Shown here: positions 31,104 through 43,378 of the stretch, in pieces
Position numbering within the stretch: position 1 is the first letter of the stretch
Layout: the number at the start of each line of letters is the position of its first letter
Source: Lolium rigidum
Lineage: Eukaryota; Streptophyta; Magnoliopsida; Poales; Poaceae
Length of the DNA stretch: 64,000 nucleotides
Reading direction: 5' to 3'
NCBI RefSeq assembly: GCF_022539505.1
Contig: NC_061508.1
Span: 265,366,736 to 265,430,735, forward strand
Notes under the pieces: generated by a model
Databases searched by the model: none
What the model saw: the letters and a program-made list of their open reading frames with translations, nothing else
What the model was told of the DNA's origin: nothing
Position numbers and translations under genes: made by a program

Positions 31104-34100
31104 TGTAACATCCCAAAAATTCAAAACAAAACAAATGAATTTCCCTAGTTCCAAATTTTGGAACCAACAAAAACTTTTATTAAATTAAGTGTGATACATA
31201 GTGATCTTGCTTAATTCTTGTGCTATTGCCATGATTGCTTGTTATAGTAGTTTGAAATAATCTTAAACCCTAAACCTCACCCCTCTTTTCACCATCCTAG
31301 TTAAAATAGAATAAAAGGAAATTAAATAAGAAAAAGGCATATGTGCCTATGGCTATTTTTATAAATCTTTACCCTAAGCTCCTCTACTTTGTTTAGAGGT
31401 TTGGAAAACCATCATACACCTTACCTAGTACTTATCAAACCAAATTCAAGTTGTTTCCAAAGAAAATAAAAAGAAACTAAAAATGCCATAGAGGCATATG
31501 AGAGTAATTTAGCAAATTTGTGAATTTGAGATCCTTGACCCTAAGACTTGTTGTGAATGGTTGGATCACTCCTATATACCATTTCAACACCCAACAACAC
31601 CATTTGGGTCAAGCCAATTCAAATTAAAATTCAAATGCAACATATGCATAGAAGCATATGTGACACTTAGCCATTTCACCAAATTTTGACCTAGGACTTT
31701 AAACCTTGACCAAATGATGGGAAACCATCTCTCAACCTAATATAACCCTAAATTGACCCTAACCAATGTCCAAGTAAAGCAAGATGAACAATTTACAAGT
31801 TTAATGAATTTTGACACATCACCTCTTATGTGTTATGGCCATTTTTGCAAATCTTTGAACAAGACCATTTGAAATGGTTTCCATGGTTTGAAAATGTTTC
31901 TAAACTAATAATAATCACATTAGAGTCAACAAAAGTCAAATCAAATGGAGAGAAATCAAATAGGAGAAAATCCCAATTTCACTCTCATACACATAAGGCC
32001 AATTTTGCAAATCTTCATCAAAGGCCACCATTGCTTGATCTATTGTTTGTAAAACTCTTATATATGATAAACAAACACAATTGCATCAAAGAAACCAAAA
32101 TCAAATCAAAGCAAATCTCAAAATCAACATACATGTGATAATGGTCATTTGGCCATTTTATAAAATGTTCCTCACTTTACCCTCTCGGCTTTGACTTTTC
32201 TTCAACCAAACTTGGTCAACTATTGCCATGTCATCCAAGACCATGTCAAGGTGAACAACTTTCATGTTGACCACCAGCACCGATGTTGACCAGGTTGACC
32301 CAGCAAAGAGGTGCCAAGTGGAGACTTTGAATTAAAGAGAAGATAACCCCAAAATTGAAATCTCACAAACCTTTGCCAAATAGGACACCACCACCACCAT
32401 TCTTTCTCTTTAATTACATGATTGAACTCCACCAAAAAGAAATACAAAATTCGACCAAAAGTTTCATGCGGCCATTTTCACAAACACATGGCAGGCATCA
32501 TTCCTGATTTTGCACACATGCTATTATCCTCTGGTTCTTAGCCTAAACTCCTTTCCAATTGTGATCATCAACATCCTTGTACCTCCCCTGCATCATCCTA
32601 TGCACTGCAGCCCTCCTAAAAGTGGTGCAATGATCAAGAACTCACCCATGCCGGCCATGTGAGACATCACCATGCCACCCTACCTCAACACCTCTCTCTG
32701 GTCCATCCAAACTTGTCCACTAGATTCACCAGGAGGTACTGAGCATGCTAGACACGATGCCCATCCAAACCGTGCACGACAAAGCCCTAACTAGACCGTG
32801 ATCACCACGTCTGGGCGCGCCAGAGCGTGCATCAGCATGCTTCTGGACGCCGCAGTACACTGCCTCGACTGCACGCTCTCGTCTCCCTTCCCATCCACTT
32901 GCGCGTGCACACTCCACACCCTTCCAGTACCTCGCCAGACACCGTCATTGGCCGTCGCCTGCGCCGTAGACGAAGACATGATCAAAGTTCTGCCGTGCCC
33001 GTACTGCAAGCACTCGATCGTCGCCAGCACGCCCTCGTCCTCCCCTCGCTGCCCCTTCACGCGCGTCGTCCTCGCCATGATCCAACTACCTAGCGCGCCC
33101 CCTACCTTGCCCCTTCGCGCCCTCGAACGCCGTCGCCATGAGCGACCCCTCTCAGCACCCGCGGCACCACCTCTCCCGCTATAAATAGAGGAGCTCCGGG
33201 CACCATTTCTTCACAACATCTCCTCCCCTCTCACCACTGGTTCTCCTCGCATCAATAGCTAGTCCGATTAGCACCTCCACCGCCGGAATTTCAAGATCGG
33301 AGCCGCCGGAGGCGCAGCTCACCGTCGACGATAGACGCTACCCCACGCCTCGCGACGGTACCAGGAGCTTCCTCGTCCTTGACAACGACGCCCAGCACCC
33401 AGCAGAGCCCCGTGGGAACCTCCGTCACGCCGCCGACCCCCTACCTCGCCGGAGCAGCACGTTCCTCTCCCTCGTCGATGACGATGACTGTCGACCATCC
33501 GATCCACCTCTAATCTGACGGCCGAACTAAGCCCTTACCGTTTCGGTGTTTTACAGCCACTGACGCGTGGGACCCCATGTCAGCAGGCCCGAACCGTTAC
33601 TGGGCCAGCTTCTCTTTTCAAACCCTTTCGGCCCATCTATTTTCCCGCGCAGCCCAACAATTTAAACTGTGTATTAATCCATTTCAGCGAGTTATTCCAT
33701 TCTGGTCTGTGCTATAAATTGAATAGTTCAAAATCAAAAATTCCAATTTGAGTAATTCAAAATGTTCCAGAAAGCTTATGAATTTATCTATCCAATGCCA
33801 CTGGTCCCATCTCCAATTTCAAAGTAGAATTAATCCGATAAAAATAACAAGACAGGGGCTTTTGCAAATTGAAACTTTATTTAAAATTTAACCATAATTG
33901 TTTTTGAATTGATTCCAACTCTAATAACTCACAATCATTGTCCTCTAATTGATTATGCAATCATATAGACAGGTTGTTTGTATGATCATGGGCTAGATTC
34001 AAAAATTGGCTATGTAGTCAATACTAGCTCATTTAAAACTATTTCAATTTTAGGAATTTAAATCTATGAGGTGTAGCACCTCATTTAAATCATTTTATCA

Positions 34101-36103
34101 AGTGCTATCAAGTAATGTGTTGACCTCTTTTGCTTAGGTTGATATTTGCTCACTTGTAGAATTTAAATCAATATAGTTTTTAAGTTGCCATGGTTATTTA
34201 AATCACATGAGATGATGAATCTCAATTAAATCACTTTTCTCAAATAATAAAGGTGAAGTGTTGACCTTGGTCAACATGTGATCATCCCTGGTTATTTGAG
34301 AAGATTAAATCTTAAGAAGAATTCAATGAGAGGAAATTATTTCTCCCAAACCAAAGAGAAACCCTAATTCCAAGTTTCAATGAGAGGAGATTATTTTCCT
34401 AATATTAAATAAGGAAACCCTAGCATAAGTTGTGAATAAATGTTAGGTAGTGAGGTTAGATCCTTTGTGTGAGCCAAAAAGGCTAGTTAAGATTACTTAA
34501 GTGTTGTTTGGTGATTGTATCCTCGTATTCGTTTATAGACGCTAGTACCGGAGACTATCAAGAGGGAGAGGTCTTCTACCAGGAGGAAGAGCCAGAAAAC
34601 TTTGATCACCTCACCAACCAAGGCAAGCTAGACTAATGCAAGCTAATATTCGTGCAAAGTGCAAAGCTCTACAAGAGCAAGGCACCATTACTTTTACTTT
34701 ATGCTTAATGCTCCTATCCCAAGTTTTTAGTTTACAAGGTTTACTAAATTTTGTTTATCAAAGTACTTTTTGATTTATGATTCACTTAGTGTAGTTATGG
34801 AGTAGTGCAAGAGTATCAAACTTAGCCTAGAGCAATCCAAGTGGCTTAGCACCCCTTATGACTAGTTGCTAGTGCTAAATTAAAGTTGACTACTATAGAT
34901 GGGAACTTGTGAAAACCAATGACTTTGAAAACCTTGGAATGATGAGTCATTCTATTGAAAGATTTTGAAGGTGAATATGACTTGTGAGTGACTTGGTGAA
35001 ATTTACCAAAAACTGATGGTTGGGTTCGGATGCGATACCATTCCAATTTTACAAATACCCCCACAATACCTGAATCTGGGTAAGGCTTAGCTGGAAATTT
35101 ATGTGTCTTAGTATGGGTTCCCTCTAAAACAAGCGTCATCGGGGTTATGCCGGAAGCTGCCTCTACAACAAAAGGAATGATGTGAAATGACGTGAAATGA
35201 GGTGAATGTCCGGCCCAAGCCCTGTGCAGTTCCCAGGCTGACTGTCTATCTTCTGGGAGGCCAAGCTCATGGGAAGAGGTGCCTATACTAGGGTATGTAA
35301 ATGAAAGGTTAGGCTTGGTAGTTCGCGTACTGCGTACGATAAATCAGGGCCAGTTACCCCTGACGAGCTATTGCAATTATTGTGGCACAAGTGTACAACC
35401 TCTGCAGAGTTTAGCCTATTCGAATAGCCGCGTCCGCGGTCATGGACAGTTGGAAAGGCCATACTGTTCCGTCATCAGAATTTTTTTTTCTAAAAATATT
35501 AATGGTGAATGGTGACTTGTGATTTGAATTGAAAGGTGACTTTGACTTTGAATCACCACTGAGTTGTGGGAATGACACTAATGTTCCCACTTGAGTTAAG
35601 TTAGGCAAATGAGGAGTTTTTGATTATTAAAGTGTTTATGAAATAAAACTGGCTTTATGCAAATGAAACTAGAGCTTAGAACCCCTTTACTATAGTTGAC
35701 AGTATTTACCTTAGTATTAGTTTGCGAGTACTTTAAAGTACTCATGGCTGTGTCCCTGGCTATTCAAATGGCCAGACTATGAAGAGGAGTACCGGAACTC
35801 GGAAGAAGGACAGCATGACGTCTACGACAACTAGGATCACTCCTGACGTCAACAGTTGCCTGTGGAATAGATGGACTACTACTACGCTATTTCGCTTCCG
35901 CCATGTGTTATGTAATGGATCAATAGAACTTCTATTATTGTAATAAAGACTGGATCATGTGATCCTTTATTTGTAAGACGATTATGTGTTGTAATGAATG
36001 ATGTGTTGTGATATCAATCTATTATGTCTCGCAAAAACAATATTCCTGGGATTGCGAGGAATGGCATAATAGGCATCTGGATTTAAAAATCCGGGTGTTG
36101 ACA
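31104..36103 (+). repeat. 3' LTR of the Tekay-like element (5000 bp)
   Basis: Opens TGTAACATCCC and ends GGGTGTTGACA. The first 1.6 kb is AT-rich with no gene; then a GC-rich block with a TATA box at 33179-33188, and an AT-rich 3' part with a polyadenylation-like signal around 35940. It holds the empty site of the Harbinger insertion. After 36103 the sequence switches to minus-strand LINE sequence. Confidence 0.92.
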
Positions 36104-36829
36104 TTGCCTGTGGATCCCGGGTCCGTCAGCTGTAGGCTCGCACTGTGTAATAAGCATCTGGGTGCTCCTGGAGCCCATGTCTCGCCCTCCTGTCCGAGGT
36201 CCACAACCGATATCTCAGGGCCAGCCATGCAAACATCTTGCATTTCATGGGGGAGAAGGATCCCCACACTGGCTTACTCATGCTCCAACTCATGCTTCCT
36301 TGGCATAGCATACCATAGGTGCCTTTTGCCGTATACCTTCCGGCTTCCACCCCTTTCCAGGAGATGTGGTCCGGGCTCCCTTCCTCCCTCTGCACAGACT
36401 CCACTGCCTCCCAAAGAGTCAGACATTCCCTCCAGAGCTCCTCCGTCATCTCTCCCGGCATATCGTCTATCCAACCATCGTCCGGAAGTGCCTCTCCCAC
36501 AAGCCGCACATTCTTCCTCCTAGTTGGGACCCTCGCCATGACTTCTGGTGCCAACTCCTCCGCGGTAAACCCATTGATCCATCTATCCTTACAGAAGTAT
36601 GTTGAGAGCCCATCTCCCACATGGAAGTGTGCGAGGCTCTGGAACACCTCCTCCGCCTCTGGGTCCTTCAGCCCTGGCAGGCCCTGCCATGGTCTTGTCC
36701 TGTCCGTGCGTCGGAGCCAAAACCACCTCACTCGGAGCGCCAAGCCCTGCAACCTCAGATCCTTCACTCCTAGGCCGCTAAACTTCTTTGGCTTGCAAAT
36801 GGTTTGCCACGCCACTAGGCACTGCCCTC

Positions 36830-38305
36830 TGACGTCTCCAACGTATCTATAATTTCTGATGTTCCATGCTAGTTTTATGACAATACCTACATGTTTTGCT
36901 CACACTTTATAATGTTTTTATGCATTTTCCGGAACTAACCTATTAACAAGATGTCGAGGTGCCAGTTCCTGTTTTCTGCTGTTTTTGGTTCCAGAAAGGC
37001 TGTTCGGGCAATATTCTCGGAATTCGACGAAACAAAAGCCAAACATCTTATTTCACCGAGACGGACCAGAACACCGAAGGGGAGCCAGAGAGGAGGCCCA
37101 GGGCCCCCACACCACACTGGGGCGCGGCCTAGGAGGGGGGCGCGCCGCCCTATGGGGTGGGCCCCCAGGCACCCCCTCGCGCCGCCTCTTCGCCTATATT
37201 ATCCCTCGTGACCTAAAAACCCGACACCAATTGACGAAACTCCGTAAAGACTCCGGGGACGCCGCCGCCATCGCGAAACTCCGTTTCGGGGACGAAGTCT
37301 CTGCTTCCGCACGCCGCCGGACGGGAATTGCCCTCGGAGTCATCTCCATCGACACCACCGCCATCTTCATCGCCATCGCTGTCTCCCATGATGAGGAGGG
37401 AGTAGTTCTCCCCCGAGGCTGAGGGCTCTACCGGTAGCTATGTGGTTCATCTCTCTCTCCCATGGTGTGATCTTTATGTGATCATGACCTTTGTATCACT
37501 ATTAGTCTATGTGCTACTCCAGTGATGTTATTAAAGTAGTCCATTCCTCCTCCATGATGTAATGTTGACAGTGTGTGCATCATGTAGTACTTGGCGTAGG
37601 TTATGATTGTATTCTCTTGTAGATTATGAAGTTAACTATTACTATGATAGTATTGATGCGATCTATTCCCCCTTTCATAGCTATTGTTGACAGTGTGTAT
37701 GCTATGTTAGTACTCGGTCTAAATTGCAACGGTCTATTATGCACTCTAGAGGTTACTCTAATATGAACTCCGGATGTTGTGGAGCTTGTTTACTCCGGCT
37801 TGAGGTGTGCTTTTATAGCCCTACACAATGAATGGTGTTTGTTATCCAACAAGAGAGTGTGAGAAAGTAGCACAACTGAAGAGAAGTTATTTATTTATGT
37901 GATCATTGTTGAGAGTGTCCACTAGTGAAAGTATGATCCCTAGGCCTTGTTTCCAAATATCGAATCACCGTTTATTTACTCGTTCTACCGCATGTTTACT
38001 TGCTGCCATATTTATTTCAGATTGTTATTACCACTCATATTCATCCATATCACTTGCATCTTACTATCTCTTCGCCGAACTAGTGCACCTATACATCCGA
38101 CAAGTGTATTAGGTGTGTTGGGGACACAAGAGACTTCTTGTATCGTAATTGCAGGGTTGCTTGAGAGGGATATCTTTGACCTCTACCTCCCTGAGTTCGA
38201 TAAACCTTGGGTGATTCACTTAAGGGAAACTTGCTGCTGTTCTACAAACCTCTGCTCTTGGAGGCCCAACACTGTCTACAGGAATAGAAGCGTGCGTAGA
38301 CATCA
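36830..38305 (+). repeat. Solo Athila-like LTR inside the LINE (1476 bp)
   Basis: It begins TGACGTCTCCAACG (four bases lost from the usual start) and ends GCGTAGACATCA. The exact 5-bp target duplication CCCTC is present at 36825-36829 and 38306-38310. Removing it restores the LINE frame. It belongs to subfamily 2, like copies C and D. Confidence 0.92.
37543..37716 (+). repeat. Two hairpin modules in the solo LTR
   Basis: CATGATG/CATCATG (37553-37559, 37578-37584) and CATAGC/GCTATG (37676-37681, 37701-37706), each around a loop with GTTGACAGTGTG. The sixth pair of the second stem is C-G here, T-A in copy D and T-G in copy C. Confidence 0.8.
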
Positions 38306-39146
38306 CCCTCCTTGGACCTCATCCTTGCCCGCCCAAAAAAACGCTCTCATCCATTTGTTAATTTCCTCCAACAGCCAAACCGGGGCCTCTGCGACCACCA
38401 TTTGGTGCACGGCCCTAGCCGCTACCACCGAGTTTACTAGCACCAGCCTCCCCTCTCTCCGAATGAGCCCTCTCTGCCACGAAGGCACGCAATTGGTAAC
38501 TTGGTCCAACATTGGCTGCCACTCCGCTTTAGTCAGGGGTCTGAGAGCTTACTGGAGCCCCAGATATCTGATCGAGAACCGCGCCAACTCACATCCTAGA
38601 ACACGGGTGGTTCTCTCCTCATCTTCCTGCAATCCACGAATCAGGGTAGCTGACGTCTTTCTGTAGTTGACCTGTAGGCCTGAGGCCTCGCCGAACAGGC
38701 CTAGGATCTGTCTCACGGGCCATAGCTCCCTGCTCTCCGGTTTTAGAAATATGACCACGTCATCCGCATATATCGACAGCCTCTGTAAGGGTGAGATAGC
38801 CGTCAGGTTCCCGAAGAGCCCGTACTCAGTCGCCTTCGTGATCATGGCAGACAAGGACTCCATCGCCGCTACAAACAGCATGGGTGAAGTTGGGTCACCC
38901 TGCCTCAAACCTCGTCCATGGTAGACTCTGTCTCCTGGCACTCCGTTCACCATGACCCTCGTGTTCACCGTGTATAACAGGAGGGTGATCCATTTGAGAA
39001 ACCTCTCGCCAAACCCCATTTTCCTCAGCACCTCAAACAAGAAACTCCAAGAGATAGAGTCGAACGCTCTCGCGAGGTCTAGCTTCAGAAGTACGCCAGT
39101 CTGTTTCCTCATGTTTATCTTTCTGGCCACTTGTCTAATTAGAACA

Positions 39147-39257
39147 AAATTGTCATGTAAACTCCGGTGCTTGATGAACGCCGATTGATTCATGCTCACA
39201 ATCTCCCCAAGCCTTGATCTGACTTTGTCAAGCACCGGAGTTTACATGACAATTTTG
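39147..39257. repeat. 29-bp inverted repeat at the LINE 5' boundary
   Basis: AAAATTGTCATGTAAACTCC and the bases following it at 39147-39175, inside the LINE, recur as an exact reverse complement at 39229-39257, just outside the LINE boundary. This looks like a fold-back or inversion junction. Confidence 0.85.
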
Positions 39258-39817
39258 CGAAACTCGTGTAGAACTCAAGCTGCTTGTAAATGAATACTTT
39301 GTCATCATAGTTCAGACTACATACTTTACATTTTTTGCTTTTTCCGCAAGCGTGCTTCTTGAGATATCTGCAGTGGTAGCTTTCTTTTGGCGAAACCAAA
39401 TGCAAATAAAGCATGTTCCATTCTGTTCAGCAGAATAGCATAATTACCTTCTAGCAGATTTTTATTGCAGTTCAGATATTCTGGTTTAGTTACCTATCAT
39501 GGTTCAGAGCTGCAAGCTTGTACATTTGAGAGGTCTACAAAATTCGTCCTAAGTGTCAAACAAGGAGAGGAAGTAACAAGTTGGTCCAAGGTGTATATAA
39601 CTACAAAATATGTTCTCTGATTTGTCCTCACGGTCTCCCGGATCCTCATAGAGATTCCCATCGTGTCGACCACGACGTAGAGAAGCAGATGTGGCCGGAT
39701 CTGCTCTGCCACCGTCTGTCGGAGGCGCCACTTGCCATTTTGTAACAAGCATTCAGCCCACGTTTGGCGGCTTAGCTTGTTAACCCCAGATTCAGGATAG
39801 ACAGAGAGATAGGATGC
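39258..39817. other. Unassigned sequence between LINE and CACTA
   Basis: No element ends or known domains. Two coding-like minus-strand stretches are open for 50-80 codons: one ends at 39414 with a Cys/Lys-rich CGKSKKCKVC, another spans 39497-39748. Neither has a clear start context or relative. They may be exon remnants of a lost gene. Confidence 0.3.
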
Positions 39818-39834
39818 ACTACTGTACGGTCCAT

Positions 39835-40385
39835 ATTTAGGGGCACTTCAAAGTGCCCCAATAGGTAGCCAAAGTGCCCCTAATTACTTTTAGGGGCACT
39901 ATGAAAAGTGCCCCGGATGCTTGTGTCCCTAAATGTATTTGGGGCACTTTGAATGAAATGTCCCAAATACATTTAGGGGCAGTTTGAAAAGTGCCTCTAA
40001 AAGTTTTTAGGGGCAGTTTGGAAAGTGCCTCTAAAGATTTTTAGGGGCAGTTTGGAAAGTGCCTCTAAATGTTTTTAGGGGCAGTTTGAAAATTGCCTCT
40101 AAAGGTTTTTAGGGGCAGTTTGGAAAGTGCCTCTAAATGTTTTTAGGGGCAGTTTGGAAAGTGCCTCTAAAGGTTTTTAGGGGCAGTTTGAAAAGTGCCT
40201 CTAAATGTTTTTAGAGGCAGTTTAAAAAGTGCCTCTAAAGGTTTTTATAGGCACTTTGAAAAGTGCCTCTAAAGGTTTTCAGGGGCACTTAGTGTTTTGC
40301 CTCTAAAGTTTTTCAGGGGCACATTGAAATTTGCCTCTAAAGACATTTAGAGGCAGTTTGAGATGTGCCTCTAAATGTCTTTACA
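39835..40385. repeat. Left subterminal repeats of the CACTA element
   Basis: About a dozen units with a 34-bp period, each of the form AGGGGCAGTTTGGAAAGTGCC followed by TCTAAA-G/T-GTTTTT. Each unit contains an imperfect inverted pair (GGGGCAGTTT / AAAGTGCCTC). Such arrays are transposase binding sites in En/Spm. Confidence 0.9.
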
Positions 40386-40639
40386 AGCTAGTAAACAAAA
40401 TGCTCCTAAAACTACAAGCATGACAGTGGTCATATTACAGTACTAATAACATTACAGTACTAACATGCACATATTTGGTCAAAGTTAAGGTATAAGTCAT
40501 ATTACAGTACTAATAACAAATCACAGTGGTCACATTACAGTACTAACATGCACATATGCATAACTTTGCAGTTTTGGAGGCATTGTCTTCCACAGATGCA
40601 TAAGACAGTATCTAAGCAGTTTTGATGTAACTATGCAGG

Positions 40640-40863
40640 TAACTTTCTGACTTCCACCCTTCCTCTTCTTAGCAGTAGATGCAACTGCTTTCAACTTCTT
40701 CTCAAGTGCACTTCCTGATGCACTTATTTGTGTATTAGGAAATGAACATATTAGGAAAAGAACCCTGAGCTTACCTGTTCAATGTCAGAAGCCACGACCG
40801 ATTGTGTATCTCCTGGTGAGCCAATTGGGACTGGATCATCCTCGTCAACATGCCTTATTGTAA
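40640..40863 (-). pseudogene. Two exon-like segments in the CACTA element
   Basis: On the minus strand an acidic segment (40788-40863, containing DEDDPVPIGSPGDTQ) ends at a GTAAGC donor, and a basic segment (40640-40722, containing EKKLKAVASTAKKRKGG) follows an AG acceptor. The order and splice signals suggest the 3' exons of one gene. This may be a remnant of the CACTA element's own second gene or a captured gene. I do not recognise it. Confidence 0.4.
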
Positions 40864-41538
40864 GAACAAATCGTGGACATTTTATGCTTAGTAGTCTATC
40901 AATCCAAGTTACTTTTGAAAGATAATAAAAGCAATGTTGGACTGTTGGTAGCAGTTATGTGGACAAATAGTTTTGTTGAGATTTAAAATTAAACATTTGT
41001 AGATTTGATTGTCACATACTCACATTGCTATACTTGTTAATATCCAATATTACAAAGTATGAGAAATTGCATGAGGAAGAACAGTTGGAGTGAGCATGGA
41101 ACAAACATACTCAATATGTAGCAAGAGTACGATACATGCTTGTTAGAAAGAAAAGAACAGTTAAAGGGTGCAATTGGCAATGCCTTTTAGTGAATCAATA
41201 GCTTTGAACTGACATGAGTAATAAATAAATAAATTATTCATATATCTAAATATGTTAAAAAGAAGAATTTAACTATGAAAAATGTCAACAGCAGGCAAAA
41301 GTTTGAAATATATAAGTTAAAGCAATAAAAACAATCCGAACATCTACGGCGAAAGCTGCGTTCAAAACTAAATCAAATCAACTAGTCCTGCAACCTAACC
41401 TATAGACAATTGTTCACACCAGATCACTAACAAATAACAATCTACCATGATTTTACCAATACTTGAAGAAAAATTGACAAGTACAAGTCTAGCGTGCTGA
41501 CCAGACTAGTTAAGTAACTAAAAATGTCCAATTTATTA

Positions 41539-41610
41539 CTCCCTCGATCCATCATATGGGTCACCAATTTAGTACAAAGTTGTAATAAACTAATCATGGA
41601 TTGGATGGAG
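41539..41610. mobile_element. Short Stowaway MITE
   Basis: CTCCCTCGATCC at the left and GGATTGGATGGAG at the right are the inverted ends of a Stowaway (Tc1/Mariner) MITE, flanked by TA on both sides. At 72 bp it is internally deleted. Confidence 0.8.
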
Positions 41611-42087
41611 TAAGCTTTTTTTGTCCTGGTCTCCTAAAGCAGATCTAGTGGATGAAGTCTTACTTTCGCACCATACAATTGCTGGTTCTGTGTCAAAATT
41701 AACGCCATAGAAAAGGAAATAGTAGTGTAAATCGCTCAACCCATCTGCCACACTAGCATAATTCAGTTCATTGACCTCATAATCACAGTTTCAACAAATA
41801 AATTGCAAATATTTGATATGCAGATCCAAAACAGTTGATGCAAATATTTTACAATGTTCACACCAATAAGAAGAATGTGAGACATGCAGCTTCTAGGAAC
41901 CCAGTGTGCTTAACGGAAGCAGTTAAGTAGCAGGCAACCCACCTTGCAGCATCTGTGCTACTAGACAGCCTTGTATTCACTAAATTTAACTAAGATCTAC
42001 TAGAAACCGCATTTCATGTAACTGTGACTCGGGCGGGGCGCTACACATCAGCTGAGAAGGCAGAAGAAGCAAGAAGGGAATCCTCAC

Positions 42088-42221
42088 CATGATGATGTTG
42101 AGACCCTCCTGCGGGATGTTCTCGAGCGAGACCTGCTTGATGGCCACGAAGTCGCCGTTCTCCAGGTCGAGCCCCTTGTAGACGCGCCCGTACGCCCCTT
42201 CCCAATCTCATCTCCGAGCAT
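42088..42221 (-). pseudogene. Captured exon of a MAP3K-epsilon protein kinase
   Basis: The minus strand shows an exon with its AG acceptor (before 42221) and GTGAGG donor (after 42088). It encodes the N-lobe start of a Ser/Thr kinase: LGDEIGKG, then GRVYKGLDLENGDFVAIKQ with the ATP-binding Lys, then VSLENIPQEGLNIIM. This matches the plant MAP3K-epsilon (MAPKKK6/7) N-terminus from established family knowledge. One G is missing in the glycine-rich loop, so the frame shifts between GKG and GRVYK. No other kinase exons follow. Introns are retained at both edges, so it was copied at the DNA level, as in CACTA transduplication. It cannot make a kinase, but antisense or chimeric transcripts are conceivable. 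Confidence 0.85.
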
Positions 42222-43217
42222 CTGCAGACACCCGCCCACACACAGAGAGTGAGTGAGAGAAGCATTCCCCCGAAACGAAACGAAAAATTCTCAGCACGAA
42301 ACACCAATTCCGCCGCATGGATAGAGCTACCAGTCTGGGGCTTGGGCCTAACACATGACAGTGCAATAAAGGGAGGTTAACAGGTACACCACAGGGCCGA
42401 GGAGAAGAGATAAATTGCAAATATTTGGTTTATTTTTGTTACAACAATTGATGAAAATGTTGATGATTATATAAAAGGCAGCTACCAAACATCCCAATCA
42501 ATTTCCCAACTAAGAAATACAAAACTTTGTGGGATAAGAAGACCCTATCCCTGATATAGGCTCAAGAGAAATAAGGATTACAATGACGACACTTACTGTG
42601 AATCAAGTGCAAGAGCATAGATGAGATGCACCATCTAACAATAAGTGCCCTTTAGTTTGGAGAGCCATGTCAAAGTTATATTCCGCTGGTCCGGTTGATT
42701 AAACTAGCATGTGATCAGGGTGTGACAATTTCAACTGGCTGCAGAAACGAACACAGAAAGTCAGAACTAGCAAGATTCACTTTACGTTCATACAAGATAG
42801 CAAGTGCACCCGTCAATCACACTATCACCATCAGGAGCTACAGGAGACACAATGAATGTTATTATCTTTTTTATTTATGTCTGCCATATGTTTCGGTGGA
42901 TGAGCCATTTTTTAATACTGAAAAGGAAAAAATACAATCATAAATCAAACAAAAAGGAGAGTGTCCATTTGCTTGGTGCATCATACTAAGATTTGATGCC
43001 GCGCAAAAAAAACAGCAGCACGGCATGATGAATACTAGAATCATTCCTAATACCAAAGATACTTGGCCTAGCCACATTTATCCAAGCAAAGTCAACTTAA
43101 ATTCCACCTTCATGAGTTACAACAGTTGGTGAGAAATCCCTAAAATAACTAAAAAAAAGTAATCTCTATAGAAATACAAAATTCTGAGATAAAGAGGGAA
43201 GTTAGTTTCATACCAAC

Positions 43218-43378
43218 CATGACGCTTCATTCTGATATTCTGGTTTTATATCCAAGTTTTCAGGACGTACAAGCTGCTGTAGCAAAGACACCTTCTCAAA
43301 TAGTTCTTCATGAAATCTCACATCTTCCGGGACCAAAGCAAATACCGGATTAGCTTTGTCGTAACATATCTCAAGGCC
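43218..43378 (-). pseudogene. Second captured exon, gene unknown
   Basis: A 161-bp open exon on the minus strand lies between a TTCTAG acceptor and a GTTGGT donor. It encodes a conserved-looking peptide with FALVPEDVRFHEELFEKVSLLQQL and a following PEYQNEASW. The codon pattern is clearly coding, without stops. I cannot name the source gene. It could come from the same locus as the kinase exon or from another one; the exon is about 1.0 kb away on the same strand. Confidence 0.6.

Larger units (their letters stand above)
23638..36103 (+). mobile_element. Tekay-like Gypsy element with 5-kb LTRs, lacking pol
   Basis: The element consists of the 3' 3.4 kb of its 5' LTR (23638-28846, containing an insertion), a tRNA-Met primer site, two reading frames, a polypurine tract and a complete 3' LTR (31104-36103). 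The interior is only 2257 bp and encodes no protease, reverse transcriptase or integrase, so it is non-autonomous. The LTRs look nearly identical by eye, implying recent insertion. The missing first 1.6 kb of the 5' LTR should lie left of the CACTA element, which is beyond the N gap. The element sits in a minus-strand LINE. Confidence 0.85.
36104..39227 (-). pseudogene. LINE (L1-type) reverse transcriptase remnant
   Basis: Reading on the minus strand, 38549-39227 encodes the reverse transcriptase core: KLDLARAFDSISW, then GRGLRQGDPTSPMLF, then the catalytic IYADDVV box. The frame goes on at 38303-38546 after one in-frame TAA (38546-38548). It is then interrupted by a solo LTR and resumes in frame at 36126-36824 with the C-terminal LINE region (KCKMFAWLALRYRLWTSDRRARHG), a typical cysteine/tryptophan-rich zf-RVT zone. 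The endonuclease and ORF1 are missing, as is the 3' end where the Tekay-like element inserted at 36103. It is dead: nonsense codon, insertion, and truncation at both ends. Confidence 0.88.

Noticed and set aside
38549..39227. Reverse transcriptase as part of an endogenous virus
   Set aside because: The YADD box, the context motifs and the C-terminal zf-RVT-like region are of LINE type. No capsid, movement or RNase H arrangement of pararetroviruses is present.
39960..40385. Regularly spaced repeats resembling a CRISPR array
   Set aside because: This is plant nuclear DNA. The units abut without unique spacers, and they lie at the end of a transposon with CACTA termini; they are subterminal repeats. 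The same holds for 47829-48175.
42041..42307. Long open frame opposite or shifted to the kinase exon
   Set aside because: The 88-codon frame crosses the exon-intron borders and is out of the kinase frame; the exon itself gives the recognisable protein.
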